47,758 nucleotides of DNA, from the NCBI GenBank assembly GCA_002401765.2, contig NVTY02000056.1:1-47758 (forward strand). Reading direction: 5' to 3'. The position numbers and the translations under genes were made by a program. Origin of the DNA: Thiotrichaceae bacterium (GTDB lineage Bacteria > Pseudomonadota > Gammaproteobacteria > SZUA-140). The notes beneath the pieces were generated by a model that was not told the DNA's origin, ran no database searches, and saw only the letters and a program-made list of their open reading frames with translations. Below are positions 8,747 through 19,016 of this stretch, in pieces (position 1 is the first letter of the stretch; every line of letters starts with the position of its first letter).

Positions 8747-8833
8747 GCCCCAAAAAATAAATGATTTAAGACAAACTCAGACACAAAGTCACAATCCATT
8801 CCTAATTCACTAAAGTTTAAACCGGCTATCCCG

Positions 8834-8872
8834 TTACATTAAATGTAATAACAGGGCGTGTATTGCTATACC
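8834..8872 (+). promoter_or_regulatory. Perfect palindrome and possible extended -10 upstream of the histidine kinase
   Basis: TTACATTAAATGTAA at 8834-8848 is a perfect 7-1-7 palindrome, the form of a dimeric regulator site. TGCTATACC follows (TATACC at 8867-8872), resembling an extended -10. A second palindrome, GTACCC-TGT-GGGTAC, lies at 8975-8989, just before the kinase start. No known operator consensus is matched. Confidence 0.3.
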
Positions 8873-9033
8873 TAACCATTAATATTCCCTGGAACTTAGC
8901 CCCTGAAGAAGGATTCAATGAGCAGAGATTCACCACAACAATGCAGTTTGACTGCTGGGCGCATGTTGATCTCTGTACCCTGTGGGTACCAGCCAGCACC
9001 CCCAAACATGGCTTTATCGAGCCGTCTAGAGAC

Positions 9034-11310
9034 ATGAACACCATTGCCAGCAATCCGCCCCGGACATGGCACTATCTACTCGCGATTGCAATCCCAGCCC
9101 TGATCATGATCGCAGCCCTGAGCGTTAACAATATCAGAGACTATCAACAACTAAAAAGCACGCAAATAGAACTCACCGGCCTATCTCATCTCACGCCACT
9201 ATTTGACCTGAGCATGACGCTGCAAAAGATACGCGGCATGACACAACTACAGCGCCATGGAGATGGCAGTCTAAATAGTGAGCTTGATCAATTAAAAACC
9301 CATCTCGGCAGCCAGATTAATATATTGATAAGCTCACCAAAAAGCATTGAACTGAGTATTATCGAAGACCTTAAACAACTCGATCTCCAAACTAAATATA
9401 CCCTTGATGCATCTGAAATAAATACCCCACAGGAGATCTTCCTCAGCCACAGCGCGTTGGTCAACCATTCACTAGACATCATTAAAAAATCAGCAGAGTA
9501 CTCCATGCTCGCCTTTGATGACGACCCCAATATCTACTTTCTTACCAAACTCATCATCTATCAAATTAGCGATCTCACCGAGTCACTCGGGCGCGTCAGG
9601 GGCATTGGTGGCGGACTTATCCTCAACGAGAGGCTCGGAAATAACCGGCAATTAGGACAGGAGCTACATTCATTAAAAAACAATCTAAATACGGCCCTCC
9701 GCAGCACCATGCGCGCAGTAAATGCTGCCTTTGAAGATGAAAGACGCATCACCGACTTAATGAAGCTGCTCTTTTTAACGAGCGATAAATTCATCACTAA
9801 AAGTGAGCAGTTATTAAATGGAGAAAAACTCCAGATCACAGCCCAAGGCTATTTTTCAGAAGGAAGCCGAGCAATCGAACAATCGATGCTACTCTATGCT
9901 GATTCAGAAAAACTATTAAACAAGCGACTTCAAGCACGCCTAGCGAAAGCACAGAAGAGCATCTATTTAACAATAGGAGGGGAATTAACCGCCATTCTGA
10001 CTATCGCATTTTTTATTCTTCTTTTTTACCGAAAAAATACCACCGCCTTTAAAGAACTACAAAACTCCATCGACTCGCTGTATGACAGCGAAGCTAAAAA
10101 CAGGGCCATCATCAATCATGCCGTCGACGGCATCATCACCATCACTCAAAAGGGCATAATTTTGAGTGCCAATTCAGCTGCCGAGAAACTTTTTGGCTAC
10201 AGTGCCCCTGAAATGGTCGGCAATAATTTAGACATGCTAATGCCCGAACCACATCAATCCGACCATGATGGCTATCTCAGCCGTTATCTCAGCTCTGGCA
10301 AACGTAAAATAATCGGTACTGGGCGTGAAACAGAAGGGATGCGAAAAAATGGCACACTATTCCCAATTGAGCTTAGTGTCAGTGAAGCGCCCCATAAAGG
10401 TGAGCGAATATTCACCGGTACCATTCATGACATTAGCGCTCATAAAGAAATTGAATTAGAGCTTATGCGATACAAAAATCACCTTGAATTTCTGGTTGAA
10501 GATAGAACCTCTGAATTAAATACATTGCATGACGAATTGAAACAATTCACCCATATCGCATCGCATGACCTAATGACTCAACTACCAATCATAAAAGAAA
10601 ATTCAGAAAAGCTCGCCGCCCTCTTTCACGATGAAGGCCGCTCGTTAGATGGAAAAACCCAAGCAACCACCTCCGAAGCCATCACTAGAATAGAGACCAT
10701 CATGCAGACCAGTCATCAGCTTGAATGGGAAATTGAAGCCCTTATTAAGCTTTCACATGCAGGGTTGCAGAAACTACAACCAGAAATTGTCGACATGAGC
10801 ATTATCGCGAATGACTTAAAAAAATTAGCCGAGCCTGAGCTTAAAGATAAAAATGCACATATTAATATCGGCTCTCTTCCTGTCATATTAACTGACCGAA
10901 AAGCCGTCGAACAGATCATTTCTAGCTTACTCGACAATGCAATCAAGCACCTACTACCGAGTCGTCCAGGTATCATTGAAATTAATGCAGAAAGCCATGA
11001 CGACGGCTGTTTTTTCTATATTCGAGATAATGGAAAAGGGCTGGCTGATGATGAAATACCACAAGTCTTCAATCCATTTCAAGGACAAGATAAAGAGACG
11101 TTAACACATGATAGCATTGGGCTTGCTTACTCCATGTATTTAACCCGTCGCTTGGGTGGTTCACTCAACTGCCAGTCAACACTTGGAGAAGGTAGCCTAT
11201 TCAGTGTCTCACTACCAATAAGAAATAATAAAGCACTGGAAATAGGCACTAACCACCACGATAACCAATCAAATTCAGATGGTACCGGTGGGCAGGCAAT
11301 TGCCAGTTAA
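9034..11310 (+). CDS. Membrane histidine kinase with FixL-like (haem) PAS domain
   Basis: The 758-residue product starts at the ATG at 9034, directly before the first membrane helix; the longer frame depends on a TTG at 8863 and adds residues unlike a protein start. Layout: membrane helix about 10-30, a helical periplasmic domain to about 305, and a second helix about 311-330. A PAS domain spans about 358-480, followed by a coiled coil. A HisKA-like domain has the phospho-acceptor His511 (ASHDLMTQL). The ATPase domain has N635 (LLDNAIKH) and D665 (DNGKGL). The PAS matches FixL: MPEP, then His411 in HDGYLSRY, then Arg431 in IIGTGR, 20 residues later, as for haem ligand H200 and distal R220 of Bradyrhizobium FixL. 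Oxygen or NO sensing is inferred. No response regulator lies nearby. Confidence 0.85.
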   Translation: MNTIASNPPRTWHYLLAIAIPALIMIAALSVNNIRDYQQLKSTQIELTGLSHLTPLFDLSMTLQKIRGMTQLQRHGDGSLNSELDQLKTHLGSQINILISSPKSIELSIIEDLKQLDLQTKYTLDASEINTPQEIFLSHSALVNHSLDIIKKSAEYSMLAFDDDPNIYFLTKLIIYQISDLTESLGRVRGIGGGLILNERLGNNRQLGQELHSLKNNLNTALRSTMRAVNAAFEDERRITDLMKLLFLTSDKFITKSEQLLNGEKLQITAQGYFSEGSRAIEQSMLLYADSEKLLNKRLQARLAKAQKSIYLTIGGELTAILTIAFFILLFYRKNTTAFKELQNSIDSLYDSEAKNRAIINHAVDGIITITQKGIILSANSAAEKLFGYSAPEMVGNNLDMLMPEPHQSDHDGYLSRYLSSGKRKIIGTGRETEGMRKNGTLFPIELSVSEAPHKGERIFTGTIHDISAHKEIELELMRYKNHLEFLVEDRTSELNTLHDELKQFTHIASHDLMTQLPIIKENSEKLAALFHDEGRSLDGKTQATTSEAITRIETIMQTSHQLEWEIEALIKLSHAGLQKLQPEIVDMSIIANDLKKLAEPELKDKNAHINIGSLPVILTDRKAVEQIISSLLDNAIKHLLPSRPGIIEINAESHDDGCFFYIRDNGKGLADDEIPQVFNPFQGQDKETLTHDSIGLAYSMYLTRRLGGSLNCQSTLGEGSLFSVSLPIRNNKALEIGTNHHDNQSNSDGTGGQAIAS

Positions 11311-11375
11311 GCACCAATTTGGTAAGGCTGATAACAAACGATTTCTTTATTCTTAAAATCCATTACAATTAAACT

Positions 11376-11585
11376 ATGCAACAGACAGATGAAAAAGAAG
11401 CCATTACACTTCGCCTTAATACTCTTCACCTTGAACATCGCGATCTTGATGCTGTCATCACGCAACTTTCATCACAAATAAAAGCGGACCAATTACAACT
11501 AAAGCGCATGAAAAAGCGAAAACTCTGGCTTAAAGATATCATCTCAAAACTAGAGAGCAAACTTATTCCAGATCTTAATGCCTGA
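11376..11585 (+). CDS. YdcH family (DUF465) small coiled-coil protein
   Basis: A 69-residue charged helical protein. The pattern HLEHRDLDAVITQL followed by LKRMKKRKLWLKDII-x-KLE is the characteristic core of the YdcH/DUF465 family. These are abundant in Proteobacteria and without established function. It reads as two antiparallel helices forming a short coiled coil and lacks cysteines and export signals. The stop codon overlaps the start of the GIY-YIG gene by eight bases, so the two are translated from one message. The kinase ends 65 bases upstream, leaving room for a separate promoter. Confidence 0.82.
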   Translation: MQQTDEKEAITLRLNTLHLEHRDLDAVITQLSSQIKADQLQLKRMKKRKLWLKDIISKLESKLIPDLNA

Positions 11586-11880
11586 TTCAGCTCACTCACC
11601 AAACACCCATCGAGTGTTATGGCATGTTTACATTGTAAAATGCCACGACAACACGCTCTATACCGGCATTACCACCGACATTGAACGACGAATAAAGGAA
11701 CACAATAGTAGCCCGCTAGGCGCACGTTACACACGCTCACGGCGCCCAGTAGAACTGCATTACTATGAAAATGTCAATAGCCGTTCAGAGGCGCTTAAGC
11801 GAGAAATAGAGATAAAAAAGCTTCCCTCTAAAGATAAACGATCATTATCTCGGTTAACCACCGCGATGACTGTTACTTAA
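11578..11880 (+). CDS. GIY-YIG domain protein (UPF0213/YhbQ-like)
   Basis: At 100 residues it is a stand-alone GIY-YIG domain. It carries the two short motifs as VYIVKC and LYTGITTDIERRIKEHN, followed by GARYTRSRRPVELHYYE and the helical SEALKREIEIKKL segment. This is the YhbQ/YazA group of small nuclease-fold proteins, with the catalytic Arg and Glu positions present (R-R-I-K-E-H; ALKREIEIKK). Members are suspected DNA repair or processing nucleases, but a defined reaction is not known. The start overlaps the YdcH-like gene. Its TAA overlaps the stop codon of the convergent SelO-like gene, the two stops sharing bases 11878-11879. Confidence 0.88.
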   Translation: MPDSAHSPNTHRVLWHVYIVKCHDNTLYTGITTDIERRIKEHNSSPLGARYTRSRRPVELHYYENVNSRSEALKREIEIKKLPSKDKRSLSRLTTAMTVT

Positions 11881-13888
11881 ATACCTTCGCGACACTCCCG
11901 AATCACCTTAAATAGTTTTTTATACCCGGAATATGAAGCCGCCCTCTTGCCGATTTGATGTTTCAATGGTAACGGCGTTAGTTTGCCCGGAATCAATACC
12001 TGCTGCTTAACAAATCCCTCAAACATTTGGTGCAGGACACGCTTGCTGACACGACTATTCAGCTTAATTAATTGCTTTGCCACATAAATTAATGCGTCAC
12101 CCGTCACACGCTCATATCGATTGATCACTGCAGCACGCCGCACTACCTCATCAATCAACTCAGCGTTAACCTGATTAGTAAGCGACGCGACCTTTTCCAC
12201 AATCTGCCAGTACAGATGCTGAAAGTAACGCACCTGACGCCGTCGATACGATGAAATTTCAACATCCTTATCTTCAGCGTAATCGGAGTGTATTATTCCA
12301 ATAAAATGCTCCGCTGTCATCCAGTCGCCACCGGCCTGATACCAGGCTGGCAATTCACGAAGAATATCGCGCATACAAAATATCGCATCCCAGCTTATAC
12401 CATCACCCACGGTATAAAATCCACGAATAGATTTAGCCCGCTCAAATGTAGAATAAACACGACCAAATTCGTTAATCAGGTCATTATTATTGCCTCGCAA
12501 AAATAATTGTACGGCAATATCAGTAAATCCCATTTTATTCAGTAATAACTCATTTTTTGTCTGTGAAAACACATCAAGAAATAGCTTAACAGCGGACGAT
12601 TTAGTAAACAGTTTTATCGGTCTTTTATTGCCTCCGAGCAAATAATCCACTAGCTGTGAAAAGGTTTGAATAATATATTTTGCTTTATTTTTCTGCTCCG
12701 TAATTGAAGTAGACATACGCTCCGCATCATCGTAGCGATACTCATGGTGAAATAAGCCAAATTGACGCAATGAACCATAATCAATGATGCCACCATCACA
12801 TAAAATATTATCGCCATCCCAGTCCATCCAACAAAAAATATAATCACTTTCCAGACGGGCAACCATCTTTCCAAATAAACGAGAGACTTGATCAAGCAGC
12901 GCACTATAGCGCTCCTTACCTCGCATGACGGGCCACTCACCATTACTAACCTGTCGATCAATATATACCCGTAACGATTGAGATTTAGGTTTCATTGCAC
13001 GCCCTCTTCATTCCATGACAGCGTTGAAATTCCTCGCAATAGTCCCGCTATTGCTCGTCATTTCGCCTTGCCATGAAATGAATATGACGCACACTAAAAG
13101 CCTAAATCTCAAACGCCACGGGTATAGTAGTCAACCGCCCCTTTTAATCGTTCATACTGACCTTGCTTTAAATGATGGAAAAAATGAGCTGGCCTTAAAA
13201 GATTTTTTGCAACGCGCACGTTTACCGAGGTGCCATCGGGATATTCAATTAATAACAATGTGCGCTCAGTGGCCAATTGACTGCGGTGAAAAATATCACT
13301 CATCAGCGCAGCACCAACCCCATCAAGTAGATCACCTCGTCCACTGCCATACGACGCATTCTTATCACCCGTTTTGAAGTTTCGCCCCTCATGGGCAGCC
13401 GCCGAACTTAGGCAGGTAACACCGGTGCCACAACTTGAGATATCCCAAGTCACCCCTTTCGCTGTAAAACAGCCATGCCATAAGCTGCGTCCATCACCAG
13501 AAGTCAAGCCTGAGCGTCCAGGATGTTGAAGCTGTAGGTAGCGCGTCGCCATATACTTTTCAGCACGAATATCAGTAACAGGAACCTGCATGCCATTTTC
13601 AAGCTCAAATTCATTAATCATTTCGATACTAAAAGTATCGAGCAACTTTTGACTCAGTTTTTTATTTAACGATAGCCGACCACTTTCAGGCAAAAGCCCC
13701 ATCTCCTGCGCCAACTCAAAATTAAAATAAAATACCTCGCCATCATGGCGCGTCTTAACAGAATACTCAACGAAGCCATTGGGGACTGCCAATTTAAAGG
13801 GGTGGCTGCCACAAATACGGTCAAACAGATGATATTTCAATAAAGATCGTGACTTCACCCCTTCGCTTTCTCGATTGTTTTTTCTCAT
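11877..13888 (-). pseudogene. SelO-like (YdiU/UPF0061 superfamily) gene split by a miniature transposon
   Basis: Two open frames, 13888-13109 (259 codons) and 12995-11877 (372 codons), are halves of one gene. Removing the 159-bp element at 12966-13124 plus one TA copy joins them in frame through VDYY-IDRQVSNGEWP, giving 616 residues. SelO proteins transfer AMP to Ser, Thr or Tyr using a flipped ATP in a kinase-like fold. Seen here: GDGR at 131-134, Lys144 in TAKG, and RVAKNLLRPAHFFHH, like the SelO RVAPSHIRFGHF segment. DGDNIL (Asp306) and IDYG (Asp316) are ten residues apart, as are catalytic D252 and metal-binding D262 of Pseudomonas SelO (numbers from memory). Overall similarity is low and the C-terminal 250 residues are unfamiliar, so this is a divergent branch. 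The insertion separates the nucleotide and catalytic halves, so loss of function is likely. Confidence 0.75.
12966..13124. mobile_element. 159-bp palindromic miniature transposon with TA target duplication (IS630/Tc1-like)
   Basis: The element begins TACCCGTAACGATTGAGATT and ends with a near reverse complement (GAGATTTAGG/CCTAAATCTC and CCCGT/ACGGG match exactly). The similarity of the two arms continues to the centre, TAGTCCCGCTA, so the RNA would fold into one long hairpin. TA flanks both ends (12964-12965 and 13125-13126). A TA duplication is the mark of IS630/Tc1/mariner transposition, so mobilisation by such a transposase is inferred. It has no gene of its own and no second copy in this window. 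Confidence 0.8.
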
Positions 13889-14016
13889 ATTTTCAATATC
13901 GGATAGAGAGCTACCGGCTTTAGAAAAAGTATGTATGATCCATCAGAGAATGCTTCAGAAGCACCACCAGTGGCCGCTAAAATAAGCAACAATCTCGTCA
14001 CATTTAAAACAATCAC

Positions 14017-14421
14017 ATGAGCACACGAATCGAAAACGCCCCCAAGTTGCGAACAGTGCCAGCATCTATTAACGCTGAACTCTACAATATTGCGCTGCTA
14101 GCAACGCTCAGACTTGAGTCTCCATTTCGAATACGCCTGCCAGGCCTTAGAACAATCGATGTTGTTATCAATAGAAGCACATGGGTGTGCCTGGACCGTG
14201 CAATGTATGACCTCCCAGCCCTTGCATGGACTCATATTAACCAGCATGGGAGAAGTGCCTTACATACACCTGTTGACTGCGAACTACACTACTATCACAT
14301 CCACGCAAACATTTCTGCCCCTAAAGTCCTCAACAGCCTTTATGCGGCACTTGAGGAAGCTCTCACAAATAGAGTACCGAGTCAGCCTGGAAAAATCATC
14401 CGCTTCCCACTGCCCAAATGA
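14017..14421 (+). CDS. Conserved-looking hypothetical protein
   Basis: The product has 134 residues and starts at the ATG at 14017. It has no signal peptide, membrane helix or cysteine cluster. Features that look protein-like rather than random are LATLRLESPFRIRLPGLRTI, DLPALAWTHINQHGRSALHTP and a closing helix with LNSLYAALEEALTNR. I do not recognise the family. An overlapping frame (14114-14485) is rejected because its composition is poor and it has no binding site. The gene stands alone between the divergent SelO-like pseudogene and a convergent small secreted protein. Confidence rests on length, composition and compatible spacing only. Confidence 0.55.
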   Translation: MSTRIENAPKLRTVPASINAELYNIALLATLRLESPFRIRLPGLRTIDVVINRSTWVCLDRAMYDLPALAWTHINQHGRSALHTPVDCELHYYHIHANISAPKVLNSLYAALEEALTNRVPSQPGKIIRFPLPK

Positions 14422-14532
14422 TCACCCTACAATAAAAACCAGACCGCATATCACAAGCACCGACAATACTCAGCGGCGAGAATAGATTACAAAAATATGT
14501 GGGATTAAAAAAGGAACAGCGGGGCGCTGGGG

Positions 14533-14847
14533 TTAACCAAGCATTACCCGTTTTCGGCCTCTAATTTTATTCTTTCGTTCACGTAGAATACGCATTTTTT
14601 TCGCTTTCTCCCTCTCAAACGTCACCGCAGCTTCGTTTAAATTAATTGAACCACGTTCAACTTGCTGACACAAACCACTACGTAAGCGATGCAGACTTTT
14701 CCAGGTCGAAAAATATTTATATTTAGAGACTGCTTTTTCCCATTGCTGGCTTCCTTTAGGCGCATCACAATAATCATCACTCTCTGCTATTGCAGAATGA
14801 GCACCAAAAGAAAGCAGTATAGCCATGATAACAGCGTTGATCTTCAT
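14533..14847 (-). CDS. Small secreted basic protein of unknown function
   Basis: Starting at the ATG at 14847 the product has 104 residues. It begins MKINAVIMAILLSFGAHSAI, a standard Sec signal with likely cleavage after AHSAIA. A start at 14865 would add six residues before the signal. The mature part has two cysteines (DDYCDAPKG and SGLCQQVERG) and ends in a strongly basic tail rich in Arg and Lys (REKAKKMRILRERKNKIRG). The cysteine pair may form a disulfide in the periplasm, and the tail could bind nucleic acid or an anionic polymer (both inferred). I do not recognise the family. Confidence 0.6.
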   Translation of the reverse strand: MKINAVIMAILLSFGAHSAIAESDDYCDAPKGSQQWEKAVSKYKYFSTWKSLHRLRSGLCQQVERGSINLNEAAVTFEREKAKKMRILRERKNKIRGRKRVMLG

Positions 14848-15009
14848 ACTGGATATATCGTCCATTTCCAGTACTTCTAAACGAGGGGTAAGATAAATCT
14901 CTATTCACAACGCTGCCACACCCCTGCGGCAATGGTAGCTGCATGTTTTTCCAGAAAAAATTTAGTTATCTAATTTTCGACAGGTCTTCATCGCATGTGC
15001 TAACCAAAA

Positions 15010-15918
<909 letters not shown>

Positions 15919-15951
15919 TCAGTAAAACTTTCTATTTGTTTTGCTTTAAAA

Positions 15952-17334
15952 CTAAAATGGAATCACCAAATCCGGGGCTATTTTCAACATCGCCGCCTTA
16001 AACATCCCCTGAATTCGCCGCAGTGCCTCTTCATTATCCGCTTCAAAACGAATCACTAAACAAGGCGTTGTATTAGAGGCGCGCACTAATCCCCAGCCAT
16101 CACCAAAATCAACGCGCATACCATCAATGGTGGTCACCTCACCATCATCAAAACTCACTTCTGCAAGAAATCGTTTGATAAAGGCATGATGCTCACCTTC
16201 CACCATTTTCACCTGTAGCTCAGGCGTACTATAAGACTCTGGTAGCGTTGCAAAAAGGTCCTTTGGCACAGCATCACTATGAGTCAAAATTTCCAGTAGG
16301 CGCGCGCCCGTATAGATGCCATCATCAAATCCATACCAGCGTTCTTTAAAAAAGATATGGCCACTCATCTCTCCAGCTAATAGTGCGCCAGTCTCCTTCA
16401 TCTTTGCCTTAATCAATGAATGGCCAGTTTTCCACATCAAGGGCTTCCCGCCATGCTGCTCAATCACCTTACCTAAATGATTGCTGCATTTAATGTCATA
16501 GATGATTTTTGCGCCAGGGTTGCGAGACAAGACATCAGCGGCGTACAGCATCATCTGCCGATCCGGCCAGATGATATGTCCTGACGAATCGACCACTCCC
16601 AGCCGATCACCATCGCCATCAAATGCAAAACCAAGATCAGCGTTATAAGCCTTCACGGCGAGAATCATATCTTGCAGATTCTTTGGCTGACTCGGGTCGG
16701 GGTGGTGATTGGGGAAGTTACCATCCACCTCACAAAAAAGCTCAATCACATCACAGCCCAGCTTTCTCAAGAGCTGAGGTGCAATAACACCAGCCACACC
16801 GTTACCACAATCGACAACCACTTTAAGCTGATTCGGTAATTTAATATCATCTAGTACACAGGCAAGGTAATCTGGAATGATATCGATCGCACGGTACGCA
16901 CCGTCTCCCCCTAAGTGGTAATCTTCCTGTTCGATACGGCGCCTGAGACTTTGGATAGCCTCTTCAGCTAACGTCTCGCCACCCAACACCATTTTAAAAC
17001 CGTTATAGTTAGTTGGGTTATGACTCCCGGTCACCATCACACCAGAACCAATATCCAGGTAGTGTGCTGCAAAATATAACAATGGCGTTGGCACCATGCC
17101 AACATCAATCACATCACGTCCCGTATCGCGTAGGCCTCTCGTCAATGCGGCGACAAACAGCCCGCCAGAGAGCCGCCCATCACGTGCGACCGCAACAGTC
17201 TTCTGTTGACGCGCATGCGCCTCACTGCCGATCGCCCGCCCAATGTTGTAGACCACCTCTTCAGTCAGCGTTTCGCCAACAATACCGCGTATATCATACG
17301 CTTTAAAAATAGAAGCAGAGACATTGCTACCCAT
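15952..17334 (-). CDS. algC: Phosphomannomutase/phosphoglucomutase
   Basis: AlgC interconverts the 1- and 6-phosphates of mannose and glucose, feeding polysaccharide, LPS core and nucleotide sugar synthesis. The 460-residue protein has the four-domain layout of the alpha-D-phosphohexomutases. The entry motif is FKAYDIRG and the catalytic phosphoserine loop is VTGSHNPTNYNG near residue 100. The metal loop is FDGDGDRLG near 238, and the sugar-binding loop is GEMSGHIFF near 318. The phosphate-binding segment RASNTTPCLVIRFEA is near the end. The length matches Pseudomonas AlgC (about 463). The start at 17334 has GGGAG eleven bases upstream. It lies between dut and argB, a well-known gammaproteobacterial order. 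Confidence 0.95.
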   Translation of the reverse strand: MGSNVSASIFKAYDIRGIVGETLTEEVVYNIGRAIGSEAHARQQKTVAVARDGRLSGGLFVAALTRGLRDTGRDVIDVGMVPTPLLYFAAHYLDIGSGVMVTGSHNPTNYNGFKMVLGGETLAEEAIQSLRRRIEQEDYHLGGDGAYRAIDIIPDYLACVLDDIKLPNQLKVVVDCGNGVAGVIAPQLLRKLGCDVIELFCEVDGNFPNHHPDPSQPKNLQDMILAVKAYNADLGFAFDGDGDRLGVVDSSGHIIWPDRQMMLYAADVLSRNPGAKIIYDIKCSNHLGKVIEQHGGKPLMWKTGHSLIKAKMKETGALLAGEMSGHIFFKERWYGFDDGIYTGARLLEILTHSDAVPKDLFATLPESYSTPELQVKMVEGEHHAFIKRFLAEVSFDDGEVTTIDGMRVDFGDGWGLVRASNTTPCLVIRFEADNEEALRRIQGMFKAAMLKIAPDLVIPF

Positions 17335-17374
17335 AACCAGTACGACTCCCTATCAGGTTTTACTTATATTAGTA

Positions 17375-17830
17375 CTAGAGCCGGCCAGAATGACCAAAGC
17401 CACCAGCACCGCGCTCACTGTTATCAAATTTTTCAACCACTTCAAAACTAACCTGTACGACGGGTACAAACACCATCTGCGCAATCCGCTCACCGACATT
17501 AATCTCAAATGGGCTATCACTGCGATTCCAGCATGAAACAAACAACTGTCCCTGATAATCCGAATCGATCAATCCCACCAGATTCCCCAATACAATGCCG
17601 TGTTTATGGCCCAGTCCTGAACGCGGCAACAATACGGCTGCCAACGATGGGTCCGCAACATGAATGGCCAGTCCGGTCGGTATCAACTGCGTCTCACCCG
17701 GTTTGATCTCCAGCGCGTCATCAATACATGCACGTAAGTCCATCCCTGCCGATCCTTCTGTGGCATATGCAGGCAGCGGCAATTCATTACCAATACGTGA
17801 ATCAAGAATTTTCAGTTGAATCTTTTGCAT
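17375..17830 (-). CDS. dut: dUTP diphosphatase
   Basis: Dut hydrolyses dUTP to dUMP and pyrophosphate, keeping uracil out of DNA and supplying thymidylate synthesis. The 151-residue product has all five trimeric dUTPase motifs: [39 protein letters not shown], and the mobile C-terminal arm [11 protein letters not shown]. The start is the ATG at 17830, with GGAGAGG four bases before it; the longest frame begins at TTG. It overlaps the end of coaBC by 29 bases, so the two are translated from one message. Active enzyme is expected to be a homotrimer with sites at the subunit interfaces. Confidence 0.96.
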   Translation of the reverse strand: MQKIQLKILDSRIGNELPLPAYATEGSAGMDLRACIDDALEIKPGETQLIPTGLAIHVADPSLAAVLLPRSGLGHKHGIVLGNLVGLIDSDYQGQLFVSCWNRSDSPFEINVGERIAQMVFVPVVQVSFEVVEKFDNSERGAGGFGHSGRL

Positions 17831-19016
17831 CAAACCTCTCCACTATAATCTCAATCAGTAAGCGCGCGACTTTTTCTTTGGATGCCAAAGGCAACTCAAC
17901 GCCACCATTTTGCCACAACACCGTTAATGCGTTTTCATCACTATCAAAACCGCCGCGCCCACCACCCACCCAATTAGCGGCAATTAAATCCAGCGATTTC
18001 TTCTCTAATTTGAGGCGCGCATTCTTTTCCAGATGCTCAGTCTCCGCGGCAAAGCCAACCACAAACATGTCGTGTTTACTTGCAGCAATGGTGGCAAGAA
18101 TATCTGGCGTCTGCTCAAGTGAGAGCTGCGCACCACCGGCCTGTTTTTTAATCTTCTGCGTCGCCACCTGCAACGGACGATAATCAGCCACTGCCGCTGC
18201 TGCAATCACAATATCCTGCGCTGACTGCGCCTGCACCGCCACCAACATCTGCTCTGCTGAACGCACATCGATTCGCGACACTCGCGCGGGAGTCTCCAGC
18301 GCTACCGGGCCACTCACCAAAATGACCTCGGCGCCCGCCTCAGCCGCAGCAGCCGCAATCGCAAAACCCATTTTGCCAGAGCTGCGATTTGAGATATAAC
18401 GCACCGGATCAATATCCTCCTGCGTTGGCCCGGCCGTCACTAACACACGACGCCCCGCCAGTATCCCTACCTCAAATTGCTCCGCGCATCTTTCGACAAT
18501 TTGGTCAGGTTCTAACATGCGTCCTGCACCAACGTCACCACATGCCTGCTCACCAGAGGCGGGCCCCAGAAGCATCGCGCCTCGTTCAACCAGCGTCGCC
18601 ACATTGGCCTGTGTCGCGGCATTTGCCCACATCTGCTGATTCATTGCCGGTGCCACCGCCAGCGGCGCAGCACTCGCCAAACAGATCGCAGAAAGCAGAT
18701 CATCCGCGCGCCCCTGAGCCAATTTAGCAATAAAATTAGCACTCGCGGGCGCAATCACAATCAGATCCGCCCAGCGCGCCTGCTCGATATGCCCCATGGT
18801 TGCCTCAGCATCGGCATCCATCAAAGCACAGTGCACTGGTCGCCCAGAGAGCGTTTGCAGGGTAAACGACGTCACAAAGGCCTGTGCCGCCTCTGTCATC
18901 ACCACCTGTACGGTTGCACCAGCATCCATTAAACGGCGCACCAGCTCGGCACTCTTATAGGCCGCGATGCTACCAGTGACCCCGAGTAAGATTCGTTTAT
19001 TCGCTAACTTTGCCAC
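17802..19016 (-). CDS. coaBC: Bifunctional phosphopantothenoylcysteine synthetase/decarboxylase
   Basis: CoaBC joins cysteine to 4'-phosphopantothenate and then decarboxylates the product, giving phosphopantetheine for coenzyme A. The 404-residue protein has an N-terminal FMN-binding CoaC domain: [19 protein letters not shown], the [13 protein letters not shown] loop, and APAMNQQMW near 155. The C-terminal CoaB domain follows from about residue 185, with [28 protein letters not shown] and the KIKK segment. The start is a GTG at 19016 with AGGA seven bases upstream. It is divergent from radC across 150 bases and leads the coaBC-dut-algC-argB operon. Confidence 0.95.
   Translation of the reverse strand: MAKLANKRILLGVTGSIAAYKSAELVRRLMDAGATVQVVMTEAAQAFVTSFTLQTLSGRPVHCALMDADAEATMGHIEQARWADLIVIAPASANFIAKLAQGRADDLLSAICLASAAPLAVAPAMNQQMWANAATQANVATLVERGAMLLGPASGEQACGDVGAGRMLEPDQIVERCAEQFEVGILAGRRVLVTAGPTQEDIDPVRYISNRSSGKMGFAIAAAAAEAGAEVILVSGPVALETPARVSRIDVRSAEQMLVAVQAQSAQDIVIAAAAVADYRPLQVATQKIKKQAGGAQLSLEQTPDILATIAASKHDMFVVGFAAETEHLEKNARLKLEKKSLDLIAANWVGGGRGGFDSDENALTVLWQNGGVELPLASKEKVARLLIEIIVERFDAKDSTENS

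Noticed and set aside
8863..9033. N-terminal extension of the histidine kinase from a TTG
   Set aside because: The added residues precede the membrane helix, do not resemble a protein start, and contain the GTACCC palindrome; the ATG at 9034 is preferred.
9034..11880. A complete two-component system beside the kinase
   Set aside because: The next genes encode a YdcH-like and a GIY-YIG protein; no receiver domain is present nearby.
13015..13377. 120-codon frame on the plus strand
   Set aside because: It is antisense to the SelO-like gene and begins inside the miniature transposon.
14114..14485. 123-codon frame overlapping the 134-residue hypothetical protein
   Set aside because: It has no binding site and poorer composition than the overlapping frame at 14017; only one of the two is likely to be real.
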